DNA of 33,867 bases from an uncultured Peptococcaceae bacterium (GCA_958417755.1 CATZDY010000023.1:1-33867); one strand, 5' to 3'; counted from the stretch's first letter, positions 1 to 7,676 are shown. Notes: generated by a model not told the origin, from the letters alone. Numbers and translations: made by a program.

Positions 1-63
1 AAAGGGTATGGAATTGTTGTTTTGAACTGAAGATAAGGAATAGATAAATATTTGGTTTGGCTA

Positions 64-92
64 TTGCGGATTTTGCAGAGGAACTATATAAT
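64..92 (+). promoter_or_regulatory. possible sigma-A promoter of the foldase gene
   Basis: A perfect TATAAT lies at 87-92, 17 bases after a weak TTGCGG at 64-69. Transcription would begin near base 99, just ahead of the G-run at 102-107 that serves as ribosome binding site. The -35 matches consensus at only three positions and the leader would be very short, so this is tentative. Confidence 0.3.
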
Positions 93-113
93 TTTGCTAT
101 TGGGGGGATGATT

Positions 114-1151
114 TTGTATAAAAAAATAATAAAAATAGTTTTACCTTTGGTACTAAGCGTATCGCTTTTGGCTGGGTGTGGTGGCAATGTGGTGGCCACT
201 GTAAATGGTGTGAATATCACAGCTGAGCAAGTGGATGAACAAATGAATGGGCTGAAAAAGCAATATGCCCAAATGGGGCTGGATTTGGAAAGTAAAGAAG
301 CTTCCTCTATGCTGGAACTTATCAAATCCCAAGTGGTGGATAATTTAATAAATCAGGAACTTATGCTCCAAGATGCCAAAAAGCAAGGATTTAAAATCGA
401 TAAAGCAGAAATTGATAAACAAATGAAAGAATTTAAGGATGGTTTTCAAGATGATGCGGAATATAAAGCTGCCTTAGCTTCTCAAGGGTATACAGAACCT
501 AAATTGCGGGATTTATTGGAGAAAAATGATTTAATCGTTAAGTTGCAAGAAAAAGTAACTGCAGATGTCAAACCAGCTACTGAAGAACAAGCCAGAGAAT
601 ATTATCAAAGCAATGTGGATAAATATACCACAGCCGCACAATATGAAGTAAAACATATTTTGTTTTCAACCCAAAATAAAACAGGAAGTCAGGTTGAAGT
701 GGAAGCCAATGCTATGACAGCAGCAGAATCCGTCTTAAATCAATTGGCTCAAGGGGGAGATTTTGCCACTTTGGCAAAAGAGAAATCTGAGGATCCAGGA
801 ACAGCAGTAGAAGGTGGGGCATATGTATTTGCAGAGAACGACCAAAATGTAGATAATGATTTTAAAAAAGCAGCCATGGCCTTAACCCCAGGACAATATA
901 CCTTGGAGCCTGTAAAAACTCAATTTGGTTATCATATTATAAAATTGGAAAAAATAACACCTAGTACAATCACACCATTTGAACAAGTGCAACCCCAAAT
1001 TATGGATGATCTAGAAAACCAGAAAAAGCAAGAGGTCTTTGCAGATTATGTAAAAGAACTGCGTGAGAAAGCAGATGTGCATAATACGTTAGAAAGCAAA
1101 GAAAAGACTTCTGATTCTTCACAAAATAAAGATGAAAAGAAAACCGAATAA
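114..1151 (+). CDS. PrsA-type peptidyl-prolyl isomerase lipoprotein (SurA/PpiC family)
   Basis: This is an extracytoplasmic foldase that isomerises prolyl bonds in exported proteins and is anchored to the outer face of the membrane. From TTG 114 the protein has 345 residues: a short positive N-terminus, a hydrophobic signal peptide and a lipobox ending LLAGC with the lipidated Cys at about residue 22. A SurA-like helical N-domain follows, then a parvulin rotamase domain at about residues 175-280 with the family motifs KHILF near its start and FGYHIIKL at its end. The tail is short, charged and rich in Lys, Glu and Ser. TTG 114 was chosen because the G-run at 102-107 sits six bases upstream; ATG 108 directly abuts that run. 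It lies just upstream of spoVT, where Bacillus has mfd. The family assignment is secure; equivalence to B. subtilis PrsA is inferred. Confidence 0.88.
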   Translation: MYKKIIKIVLPLVLSVSLLAGCGGNVVATVNGVNITAEQVDEQMNGLKKQYAQMGLDLESKEASSMLELIKSQVVDNLINQELMLQDAKKQGFKIDKAEIDKQMKEFKDGFQDDAEYKAALASQGYTEPKLRDLLEKNDLIVKLQEKVTADVKPATEEQAREYYQSNVDKYTTAAQYEVKHILFSTQNKTGSQVEVEANAMTAAESVLNQLAQGGDFATLAKEKSEDPGTAVEGGAYVFAENDQNVDNDFKKAAMALTPGQYTLEPVKTQFGYHIIKLEKITPSTITPFEQVQPQIMDDLENQKKQEVFADYVKELREKADVHNTLESKEKTSDSSQNKDEKKTE

Positions 1152-1193
1152 TCTCGAAATATGAAAATTTACTTTGGGGGCATTGGTAAAAAA

Positions 1194-1224
1194 TGAATAA
1201 ATCCTTTCCTTCCGCTATATACTA
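1194..1224 (+). promoter_or_regulatory. sigma-G (forespore) promoter of spoVT
   Basis: TGAATA at 1194-1199 and TATACTA at 1218-1224 are separated by 18 bases. The B. subtilis sigma-G consensus is roughly TGAATA, 17-18 bases, CATACTA, so only the first base of the -10 differs. B. subtilis spoVT is known to be sigma-G dependent, which agrees. Transcription would start near 1231. Confidence 0.7.
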
Positions 1225-1277
1225 TCTGTGAAAGTCAATTCGCAAGTTTTTGCAGGAAAAGGGGGGAAGGATGATCA

Positions 1278-1835
1278 ATGAAAGCTACTGGAATCGTACG
1301 TCGTATCGATGATTTGGGTAGAGTTGTTATACCAAAAGAAATTAGGAGAACTTTACGGATCCGTGAAGGTGACCCATTAGAAATATTTGTAGACCGTGAA
1401 GGCGAAGTGATTTTAAAAAAATATTCGCCCATCGGTGAGCTGGGCGATTTTGCTAAGGAATATGCTGACTCCCTTTATGAAGCTCTGGGACATATTGCTT
1501 GTATTGCTGATAGGGATGCCATCATTGCTGTGGCAGGGGGCCCAAAGAAAGAATACATCAATAAATCCATCGGTCCGGCTGTAGAGAAAGTAATGGAGAG
1601 TCGCACGGCAATTGTGGTGAATGATTCAGGGGATGATACTCTAGAGCAAGAGTCTATTCTGCAAGATAATAATGGCAAATATTCTTCAGAAGTCATTGCT
1701 CCCATTATTGCTGCAGGAGATCCCATTGGAGCAGTGATTTTAGCTTCCAAAGAGCCAGATGTAAAAATGGGTGAAATGGAGCTTAAATTAGCTGAAACAG
1801 CTGCCGGATTTTTGGCCAAGCAAATGGAACAATGA
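1278..1835 (+). CDS. spoVT: stage V sporulation protein T, AbrB-family forespore regulator
   Basis: SpoVT is a DNA-binding regulator that modulates sigma-G-dependent genes in the developing forespore. The 185-residue protein (B. subtilis has 178) has an AbrB/SpoVT swapped-hairpin DNA-binding domain at residues 1-50, including IVRRIDDLGRVVIPKEIRR and a DPLEIF segment. A GAF-like C-terminal domain covers about residues 55-183. ATG 1278 follows GGGGAAGG by seven bases. It is preceded by a sigma-G-type promoter and followed by a long hairpin, so it is probably transcribed alone. Placement upstream of yabN/mazG and hup matches the Bacillus order. The identification is very secure. Confidence 0.97.
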   Translation: MKATGIVRRIDDLGRVVIPKEIRRTLRIREGDPLEIFVDREGEVILKKYSPIGELGDFAKEYADSLYEALGHIACIADRDAIIAVAGGPKKEYINKSIGPAVEKVMESRTAIVVNDSGDDTLEQESILQDNNGKYSSEVIAPIIAAGDPIGAVILASKEPDVKMGEMELKLAETAAGFLAKQMEQ

Positions 1836-1843
1836 TATGTATG

Positions 1844-1882
1844 CCTCAATCCTGGTTAAAAAGGTTTTAACTAGGATTGAGG
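1844..1882 (+). terminator. long hairpin after spoVT
   Basis: Two 18-base arms (1844-1861 and 1865-1882) pair completely, with one G-T wobble, around the three-base loop AGG. No T-run follows, so it is either a weak terminator, an RNA 3'-end stabiliser or a regulatory dyad. The rest of 1883-2010 is AT-rich with no clear promoter. Confidence 0.55.
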
Positions 1883-2026
1883 TAAATACATCCCAAATGG
1901 ATGCATATGAAAAATACCTGGCCGGTGGAGAAGAAATTTTGCACTGGCTTTTCTATATGTTGCTTAGCAATTTTTTATGCGTTTATGAGAGGCTTTAGGT
2001 GTTCTTTACTATGAGGGGGATACAGA

Positions 2027-3517
2027 ATGTCTGATGCAACATTGATTATCGCTGGGTTAGGTCCTGGAGATCCTTATGCGTTGCCTCTTTCCGTTTTGCA
2101 TGAATTATCTGGAGATACTGTGGTTTGGTTAAGAACTGGCATACATCCAGTGGCATTGTGGTTAAAAGAACGGGGCTTTGCTTTTCATACCTTTGATGAT
2201 ATTTATGAACAAATGGATTGTTTTGAACAAGTGTATACTTTTATTGCAAATAAAATCATTGATTTAGCCCAAAAAGAACGGATTATGTATGCTGTGCCTG
2301 GCCATCCTATGGTGGCAGAAGAATCCGTTCGTTTGATTATGATAAAGGCAAAAGAATCAGGGATTAAGACCAAAATATTACCAGCCATGAGTTTTATAGA
2401 TGCAATATTTGTTGCTTTACATATTGATCCTGTTACAGGATTTCATTTGGTAGATGGACTGAGCCTCGGGCAGCAAAAGCCTGATCCTACAGTGGGTACC
2501 ATTGTGACACAAGTTTACAATCAGTTTATTGCCTCAGATATAAAGCTGTCTTTGCTTGAGGATTATCCTGCAGAGCATCAAATTATAGTAATACGTGCAG
2601 CTGGGGTGCCTGGGGAAGAAAAGAAAGTGACCATACCTTTGTATGAATTGGATCGTTTGGATTGGTTGGATCATTTAACCTGTTTATATCTTCCTCCCAG
2701 GGTAAATCATACACAATCTGTGCAATATCCTTTGGATCCTTTGGTGGAAGTAATGGCTACCTTGCGATCCCCACAGGGGTGTCCTTGGGATAAGGAACAA
2801 GACCATCATTCATTGTGCAAATACTTGTTAGAGGAATCCTATGAGGTTTTGGATGCTATTTTTGAAGGCGATATGTATAATCTTTGCGAAGAATTGGGAG
2901 ACTTATTGTTACAAGTTGTTTTTCATGCCCAAATTGCTTCAGAAAACAATCACTTTACCATGCATGATGTCATTGAAACCATTACAGAAAAGATGATTCG
3001 CCGTCATCCCCATGTTTTTGGTGATGTGGAAGTGACAAATAGCAACCAAGTATTGGTGAACTGGGAGGCTATAAAGAAAGAAGAAAAAAAAGCAAATGTT
3101 ACTGCATCTAATTCTTTGCTAGATAACATTCCCTTCCATGCAGCGGCTTTGATAAAAGCGCAAAAAGTGCAAAAAAAGGTAGCAAAAGTTGGGTTTGACT
3201 GGCCTACTTTTGCAGGCGCCTTGGACAAGGTATATGAAGAGATTGAAGAGGTCAAAGAAGCCATTGTCCAGAAAGATAGACAGCAACAGGAGCTTGAAAT
3301 AGGGGATGTTTTATTTGCTGTGGTGAATCTATCAAGATTATTAGAAATTGACGCAGAAGTGGCTTTGGCTGGTTCTATACATAAATTTATGTATCGTTTT
3401 CAATGGATGGAAAAAGAAATCCAAAAGCAAGGCAAACAAATAACGGATTTTTCATTGCAGGAATTAGATGGGTACTGGGAAAAAGCAAAAAAACATGAAA
3501 AATCCATAAAATTATAG
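2027..3517 (+). CDS. mazG: YabN-type protein: tetrapyrrole-methylase-like domain fused to MazG NTP pyrophosphohydrolase
   Basis: MazG hydrolyses nucleoside triphosphates to monophosphate and pyrophosphate, and is thought to remove aberrant nucleotides. The 496-residue protein has an N-terminal SAM-dependent tetrapyrrole methylase fold (about 1-220) opening with IIAGLGPGDPYALP; its substrate is unknown. A first MazG domain begins near residue 238 with RSPQGCPWDKEQDHHSL, followed by the metal-binding acidic motif LLEESYEV and EELGDLLLQVVFHAQIA. A second MazG repeat lies at about 370-470 (EEIEEVKEAI, then EIGDVLFAVVNLSR). ATG 2027 follows GAGGGGGAT. This two-domain architecture and position between spoVT and hup/rqcP are those of Bacillus yabN. 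Confidence 0.95.
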   Translation: MSDATLIIAGLGPGDPYALPLSVLHELSGDTVVWLRTGIHPVALWLKERGFAFHTFDDIYEQMDCFEQVYTFIANKIIDLAQKERIMYAVPGHPMVAEESVRLIMIKAKESGIKTKILPAMSFIDAIFVALHIDPVTGFHLVDGLSLGQQKPDPTVGTIVTQVYNQFIASDIKLSLLEDYPAEHQIIVIRAAGVPGEEKKVTIPLYELDRLDWLDHLTCLYLPPRVNHTQSVQYPLDPLVEVMATLRSPQGCPWDKEQDHHSLCKYLLEESYEVLDAIFEGDMYNLCEELGDLLLQVVFHAQIASENNHFTMHDVIETITEKMIRRHPHVFGDVEVTNSNQVLVNWEAIKKEEKKANVTASNSLLDNIPFHAAALIKAQKVQKKVAKVGFDWPTFAGALDKVYEEIEEVKEAIVQKDRQQQELEIGDVLFAVVNLSRLLEIDAEVALAGSIHKFMYRFQWMEKEIQKQGKQITDFSLQELDGYWEKAKKHEKSIKL

Positions 3518-3602
3518 GATTTATCTTTATTACAGAAGGAAATTTTGTAAATATCTCGAATACACTATGGCATTGATACGCAATTTATGAGGGGGGTATT
3601 TC

Positions 3603-3878
3603 ATGAACAAGGCTGATCTCATCACACAGGTTTCTGAAAAAGCTGAAATAACCAAGAAAGATGCTGATAAAGCTGTTACAGCTATTTTGTCAGCTATTGA
3701 GGAAGCGTTGGCAAAGGGAGATAAGGTGCAATTGGTTGGTTTTGGTACCTTTGAAACAAAAGAAAGAGCTGCGCGTAAAGGTCGTAATCCTCAAACCGGG
3801 GAAGAAATTGATATTGCTGCTGCCCGAGTACCTGTATTTAAGGCCGGCAAAGCGTTGCGTGATGCCGTTTTATCATGA
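3603..3878 (+). CDS. hup: DNA-binding protein HU
   Basis: HU is a small homodimeric nucleoid protein that binds and bends DNA without strong sequence preference. The 91-residue protein is of standard length. It carries the dimerisation helices (MNKADLITQVSEKAEITKKD) and the beta-arm region with the family signature GFGTFETKERAARKGRNPQTG, ending in VFKAGKALRDAV. ATG 3603 follows a strong GAGGGGGG. A second, overlapping reading frame covers much of the gene but has no family resemblance and is a shadow. HU sits between mazG and rqcP, as yabN and yabO are adjacent in Bacillus. Confidence 0.97.
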   Translation: MNKADLITQVSEKAEITKKDADKAVTAILSAIEEALAKGDKVQLVGFGTFETKERAARKGRNPQTGEEIDIAAARVPVFKAGKALRDAVLS

Positions 3879-3935
3879 AAAAATTGGTAGGGGAATGTGT
3901 CTGATATCAGACTTGTTATGGGGGAATATGTGCCC

Positions 3936-4205
3936 ATGAGATTGGATAAATTTTTAAAAACTTCCCGCGTGATCAAAAGACGCACCCTGGCAAAAGAGGT
4001 TTGTGACAGCGGTCAAGTTCAGCTAAATGGACGTTCTGCCAAAGCAGGAACAGAAGTGAAACCTGGGGACTTGATTTGTATCCAATTTGGTTCAAGAATG
4101 ATAAAGTTTGAAATTCTTTCTGTGCAAGAAAATGTACCTGCAAAACAAGCGAGAGATCTGTATCGTTTGTTAGAGGATACATATACAGAAAAAGAAACTG
4201 TATAA
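3936..4205 (+). CDS. rqcP: S4-domain ribosome-associated quality-control protein RqcP (YabO)
   Basis: RqcP is a small S4-domain protein that binds obstructed 50S subunits with RqcH and supports C-terminal alanine tailing of stalled nascent chains. From ATG 3936 the protein has 89 residues, close to Bacillus YabO. It begins with the hallmark MRLDKFLKTSRVIKRRTLAK and continues with the S4 RNA-binding core (GQVQLNGRSAKAGTEVKPGD). ATG 3936 was chosen over in-frame GTG 3897 because GGGGGAA at 3920-3926 gives proper spacing and homologues begin at this Met. A perfect 19-bp terminator follows. Confidence 0.93.
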   Translation: MRLDKFLKTSRVIKRRTLAKEVCDSGQVQLNGRSAKAGTEVKPGDLICIQFGSRMIKFEILSVQENVPAKQARDLYRLLEDTYTEKETV

Positions 4206-4236
4206 AATATAATATGAACTTGGAGTAGAATTGATT

Positions 4237-4283
4237 AAATACCAAAACATCGAGATACTAAGTCTCGATGTTTTGGTATTTTT
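4237..4283 (+). terminator. intrinsic terminator after rqcP
   Basis: A perfect 19-bp stem (4237-4255 with 4263-4281) encloses a seven-base loop and ends in a T-rich stretch. The symmetric A-rich and T-rich flanks would let it work in both directions. It closes the mazG-hup-rqcP group. The downstream 4284-4417 is very AT-rich and I see no convincing promoter there. Confidence 0.9.
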
Positions 4284-4429
4284 GTAGCTAAATCTTTAGG
4301 GCATATTTTGTTGTATTAAGGTCAAAATAACCACCAAGGATAAATTAATTTAACATTTATTTTTTAAATTTTTTTATTTTGATATTTGCATGTACAGCTG
4401 ACAAAATTATATAAGCAGGAGGGGGTACG

Positions 4430-5386
4430 ATGCCCAAAAACAGTAGGCTATGTAAGGGATTGTGTATGGTCATGGCGTTGTGTTGTATGGTCTTATGGGG
4501 TACTTCATGCGGCCAAGAGCCTCAGAAAAAATGGTCGCAGGAAAATATCCAAGAAGAACCTAAAATCAGTTTATTTATCAATGATACTGGTGAAAAAAAG
4601 CAAATCATGATGGAAGAATATATTACTGGAGTGGTTGCTGCTGAAATGGAACCTTCCTGGCCCATACAGGCCCTAGCAGCCCAGGCCATATTGGCCCGCA
4701 CCTTTACCATGGAGAATATCGTTGCTGGTCGGGTAAGAGATTTGCATGGAACTGACGCTTCCACCAGTGTTGAAGAATTTCAGGCCTATGATCCTAGCCG
4801 CATTAATGATGCTGTGAGGCAAGCAGTGGAGAGTACCAGGGGACAAGTTGCCACATTCCAAGGGGAATACATCAAAGCGTGGTTTTCCGCTTGTGATGGA
4901 GGAATTTCAGCTTCAGCTTGGGAGGGTTTGGCTTATAATAAAACCCCCACAGATTACTTGCAAGTAGGCGTGAAAGATGATTGTTTGTCCATTACTACGG
5001 ATGAAAATCGTTATTGGCAGGCGGCCATTCCTTTGGAACAAGTACGTGCTGCAGTAAAAAAAGTTACTGGTACGGATCCTGGCGCCATTCAAACAGCTGT
5101 CATACTTCAAAAAGGTGATTCTGGAAGAGCGGAAACAATACAAATTGGCCAGGTACAGGTGGGGGGGCCTGCCTTAAGACTTGCCTTAGGCGGTGATAAG
5201 GTTCGTTCTATGCTTTTGGATAAAATATTTATACAAGGAAATCAAATGATTTTCGTTGGCAAAGGGTACGGCCATGGTGTGGGTATGTGTCAATGGGGGG
5301 CGAAACGATTGGCCACCTTAGGAAAATCTCCCCAAGATATAGTAAAATTTTACTTCAAAGATATAGAAATAAAAAAGTTATGGTAA
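4430..5386 (+). CDS. SpoIID/LytB-domain protein, probable peptidoglycan lytic transglycosylase
   Basis: SpoIID-family enzymes cleave glycan strands lacking peptide stems and drive engulfment during sporulation. The 318-residue protein begins with a hydrophobic export segment (about 10-26) ending at GTSC, which could be a non-standard lipoprotein site. The SpoIID domain starts near residue 62 with MEEYITGVVAAEMEPSW, where Glu72 aligns with the catalytic Glu of B. subtilis SpoIID (E88). It ends with the family signature GKGYGHGVGMCQWGAKRLA. ATG 4430 follows GGAGGGGG. It is flanked by terminators, so it is a single-gene unit. Bacillus has no spoIID here, so it may be a paralogue such as a LytB- or SpoIID-like germination or sporulation lytic factor rather than SpoIID itself. 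Confidence 0.88.
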   Translation: MPKNSRLCKGLCMVMALCCMVLWGTSCGQEPQKKWSQENIQEEPKISLFINDTGEKKQIMMEEYITGVVAAEMEPSWPIQALAAQAILARTFTMENIVAGRVRDLHGTDASTSVEEFQAYDPSRINDAVRQAVESTRGQVATFQGEYIKAWFSACDGGISASAWEGLAYNKTPTDYLQVGVKDDCLSITTDENRYWQAAIPLEQVRAAVKKVTGTDPGAIQTAVILQKGDSGRAETIQIGQVQVGGPALRLALGGDKVRSMLLDKIFIQGNQMIFVGKGYGHGVGMCQWGAKRLATLGKSPQDIVKFYFKDIEIKKLW

Positions 5387-5414
5387 AAAAAGTGGTGAAT
5401 AGCCACTTTTTTTT
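5386..5414 (+). terminator. intrinsic terminator after the SpoIID-domain gene
   Basis: A 10-bp stem AAAAAAGTGG / CCACTTTTTT (5386-5395 with 5403-5412) with a seven-base loop is followed by more T residues. It starts at the last base of the stop codon. Confidence 0.85.
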
Positions 5415-5463
5415 GTTTTAAAATAATTATTCTAAACCTTTATATTTTTTCTTTTCCATGCAT

Positions 5464-5492
5464 AGATATAAAAGAAAACCAATCCATAGAAA
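5464..5492 (+). promoter_or_regulatory. possible sigma-E promoter of yabP-yabQ
   Basis: AGATATA at 5464-5470 and CATAGAAA at 5485-5492 are 14 bases apart, resembling the sigma-E pattern (ATA-containing -35, 13-15 bases, CATACAAT). B. subtilis yabP and yabQ are known to be sigma-E controlled. The match is partial. Confidence 0.45.
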
Positions 5493-5540
5493 TCAATATT
5501 CTAAAGATAAGGGATTTCAGTGGGAGAAAGGGGTTAAACC

Positions 5541-5813
5541 ATGGAAGGGGTTGGGCACAAACTTGTTTTGTTAGAAAGAAAACATTTGGCCTTAGAAGGT
5601 GTAAAACAGGTTGGGACCTTTAATGAAAGTGAAGTAGATCTTGATACTACCTTGGGTTATTTATGTCTTAAAGGTGCTAATTTGCATATTACACAATTAA
5701 ATTTAGACGAAGGCAAGCTTACTGTGGAAGGATATATATCAGCAATAGAATTCAATGAAAATAAAATGCCTGGTAACAAAGGGCGTGGATTATTGAACAG
5801 AATCTTAAAATAA
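5541..5813 (+). CDS. yabP: sporulation protein YabP
   Basis: YabP is a small mother-cell sporulation protein that works with YabQ; its molecular activity is not established. The 90-residue protein has the conserved core (HKLVLLERKHLALEGVKQV, then FNESEVDLDTTLGYLCLKG and a final LTVEGYISAIEF). The size fits the family. ATG 5541 is preceded by GAAAGGGG. yabQ begins 37 bases after its stop. The likely sigma-E promoter at 5464-5492 would serve both genes. Confidence 0.93.
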   Translation: MEGVGHKLVLLERKHLALEGVKQVGTFNESEVDLDTTLGYLCLKGANLHITQLNLDEGKLTVEGYISAIEFNENKMPGNKGRGLLNRILK

Positions 5814-5850
5814 AACCAAACCATAGCTTGAAGGAAAGGGGGTGCGGAAT

Positions 5851-6363
5851 TTGCCCCTGGGAGAACAAATAAAAATTTTTTTCTTTGTAATGGTTTCTGG
5901 GATTTTATCTGGTGTGTTATATGACATGTATCGAATCCTCCGGGACAGGCTAAGATTAAGAAGAATGGGAACTATGTTGGGAGATATCCTATTCTGGCTT
6001 GTTTTTACCTGTCTTTTCTTTTTTGTACTGCTGTGGTGTAATGCCGGGGAAGTAAGAATTTATGTTTTTTTAGGACTTCTTGTGGGTATTTTTGTATATA
6101 TGCGTTGGCTTAGAACATGCACTTGTTATTGGCTCACTATTTTTTTTCGTTGGTTAGGGAAAATACTATTTTTGATAATCAGTATATTTCGTTTTATATT
6201 GCGTATCATTTTGGCGCCATTTAAATTTGTTATTTTGATTGTTGTTTTTCCTTTTCGTTGGATAAGCAGGCTGTTTGTCTTGGGAGGGAATGGAATGAAA
6301 AAGGTGGGGGGAAAATGCTTACATCCCCTTGAACGAATAGGAAAATTGTTTAAGCGAAAATAA
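5851..6363 (+). CDS. yabQ: spore cortex biosynthesis membrane protein YabQ
   Basis: YabQ is a mother-cell membrane protein needed for spore cortex formation. From TTG 5851 it has 170 residues (B. subtilis 211). The conserved N-half includes GILSGVLYDMYRILRDR, GDILFWLVFT and the NAGEVRIYVFLG segment. There are about five hydrophobic segments, and the tail is short and basic. TTG 5851 was chosen because AAGGGGGTG at 5836-5844 lies six bases upstream; the in-frame GTG 5842 is itself part of that Shine-Dalgarno sequence. No terminator is obvious directly after the gene. Confidence 0.9.
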   Translation: MPLGEQIKIFFFVMVSGILSGVLYDMYRILRDRLRLRRMGTMLGDILFWLVFTCLFFFVLLWCNAGEVRIYVFLGLLVGIFVYMRWLRTCTCYWLTIFFRWLGKILFLIISIFRFILRIILAPFKFVILIVVFPFRWISRLFVLGGNGMKKVGGKCLHPLERIGKLFKRK

Positions 6364-6499
6364 TGAGTTCAAAGGATAGATTTTATAAAATAAAAAAAAT
6401 AGATAATAAGCGATAAATCTATTAAAACGAAGATATAGCCATATAAATTTTAAAAAAAAGATAAAATTATACTTGACATAATATATACAGTATATGGTA

Positions 6500-7112
6500 C
6501 CATAATATCAATGAATTGGTATTTTATGGATATTCCATAGCCAGGTTGTCAGAGAAATTGCTAAAAAGCATCTGTTAACATGGTGGCAGAAAGTATGGTC
6601 GCCGATTTAGATGCTGGAAATAGAAAGTACTTTTTAAAAAAAATTCTTGTTGGAGGGAGAGGGGGTCTGATTCCTGTTGCTAAGGGTTTGATAAAAAACT
6701 GCATATAGAATGTAAATGTGGCGGTGGATTTATCTTCCGCGTCTAAAAGGGGCATTGTTTGCTTCTTAGATAACATATTTCCCTGGAAGGGCTTTAAAGG
6801 TAAAATATTGATTACTAATATAGAGTATACTCTACACCTAAAAGATAGTGTGCACAAATGAGCAATCTATGTTTGCATCGGGTATTAAAAAATGTTTGCC
6901 TGGGGGTGGTGTATATGCTTGCATATAATACAATACATGTTGGTTGGTATGAGCCTCCTTAAAGGATTGGGAAGGTTTTGGGGCCTAAGTTGAATAGAGG
7001 ATATGGACAGAAGATCGGAAAATTCGGTGCATATCCCAAAACATGCATTGTCATAATCTTCAATGGTGCTGCCAGGCACAGTAAAGACTATCCGCGGTAG
7101 TCTTTATTTTTC
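6500..7112 (+). ncRNA. candidate long structured non-coding RNA (unknown class)
   Basis: The yabQ-divIC gap (6364-7319) has no credible gene on either strand, yet ends in a strong plus-strand terminator at 7082-7118. Several local inverted repeats fit a folded transcript: TATGGA/TCCATA (6525-6539), TATATG/CATATA near 6912-6927, GGATATG/CATATCC (about 6999-7035), and TGCCTGG near 6898 with CCAGGCA near 7072. A TTGACA at 6473-6478 could be part of a promoter, but no -10 at 16-18 bases fits well. I compared it by eye with RNase P, tmRNA, 6S and SRP RNA landmarks and found none. The boundaries are approximate. It could instead be a decayed gene. Confidence 0.3.
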
Positions 7113-7118
7113 TTTTTT
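7082..7118 (+). terminator. strong intrinsic terminator in the yabQ-divIC gap
   Basis: A 9-bp stem TAAAGACTA / TAGTCTTTA (7082-7090 with 7098-7106) has a GC-rich loop and is followed by two T-runs reaching 7118. It implies a plus-strand transcript ending here although no gene lies directly upstream. Confidence 0.85.
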
Positions 7119-7193
7119 GCATGAATAAACTGTATTGCTTTCTTGATAAATATATTGCGAAAATAAACTTGTGTTGTAGGAGGAAAAGACTTA

Positions 7194-7228
7194 GCAATAT
7201 AGAATGTATTGGCAATATAGAATATATA
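7194..7228 (+). repeat. two tandem 17-base direct repeats, 18-base period
   Basis: GCAATATAGAATGTATT (7194-7210) is followed one base later by GCAATATAGAATATATA (7212-7228). Each copy contains a -10-like TATAGAAT. They lie about 90 bases upstream of divIC and could be a protein-binding site or twin start sites. Confidence 0.5.
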
Positions 7229-7319
7229 CGAACAATCAGAAAGTAAAAACAATACATAGCAGCATAAATATTAGTGTGATTTGGGTGGAAGAGAAATCTG
7301 GATAGGAGGAGATTTGGTT

Positions 7320-7676
7320 ATGGTCTCCCAGGGAAATAATATATATGATTTTTTTGATGCAAAATCACCTGGAAAAGCAAAAAAAAGAAAAGTATTTAAA
7401 CATGGCATTAAATTAATGATTTGTTTGGCATTATTCTTATTTATGTATTTGATTATTTCATTCGGGACAAATTTTGGTAGATTATATGTTATGCAGCAGG
7501 ATGTGGAAAAAATTCAAGCGCAAGTGAATGAGTTGCAACAAAAAAATGATGAATTAAAGCAAGAGCTCAAAATGGCGCAGTCCGATGCTTATGTGGAGAA
7601 AATGGCCAGAGAAAAATTGAATTTGGTGAAGCCAGGAGAGTCACGGATTGTACCTGTAGAAGGCAATGAACAATAA
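7320..7676 (+). CDS. divIC: septum formation initiator, DivIC/FtsB family
   Basis: DivIC/FtsB is a bitopic membrane protein of the divisome that partners DivIB (FtsQ) and FtsL and helps activate septal wall synthesis. From ATG 7320 the protein has 118 residues: a basic cytoplasmic N-terminus, one membrane segment (about residues 32-52), a coiled coil (about 58-88), and the closing family motif REKLNLVKPGESRIVPVE. AGGAGG at 7304-7309 precedes ATG 7320 by ten bases; in-frame TTG 7314 is an alternative with a four-base gap. The position between yabQ and the yabR-like S1 gene is the Bacillus arrangement. Confidence 0.92.
   Translation: MVSQGNNIYDFFDAKSPGKAKKRKVFKHGIKLMICLALFLFMYLIISFGTNFGRLYVMQQDVEKIQAQVNELQQKNDELKQELKMAQSDAYVEKMAREKLNLVKPGESRIVPVEGNEQ

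Noticed and set aside
1..56. Possible 3' end of an upstream gene such as mfd
   Set aside because: All three plus-strand frames close within 50 bases and the few residues before each stop match nothing I can recognise, so neither a gene nor its frame can be supported.
1921..1952. Weak hairpin GCCGGTG / CACTGGC followed by four T residues
   Set aside because: The stem is only seven pairs with a wobble and a 14-base loop, and no transcript is expected to end there beyond the stronger hairpin at 1844-1882.
3661..3939. 92-codon ORF overlapping hup in another frame
   Set aside because: It is a shadow of the clearly identified HU gene, with no family similarity.
4386..4413. Promoter-like TTGCAT, 16 bases, TATATA before the SpoIID-domain gene
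   Set aside because: Transcription would start inside or after the Shine-Dalgarno sequence at about 4418-4424, leaving no usable leader.
6561..6857. 98-codon minus-strand ORF in the yabQ-divIC gap
   Set aside because: It has no ribosome binding site, no recognisable motif and unremarkable composition; it looks like chance in a non-coding stretch.
6580..6861. 93-codon plus-strand frame with one internal TAG (6706-6708)
   Set aside because: There is no Shine-Dalgarno sequence before ATG 6580 and the product resembles nothing known. Amber read-through (for example pyrrolysine) has no support in this window.
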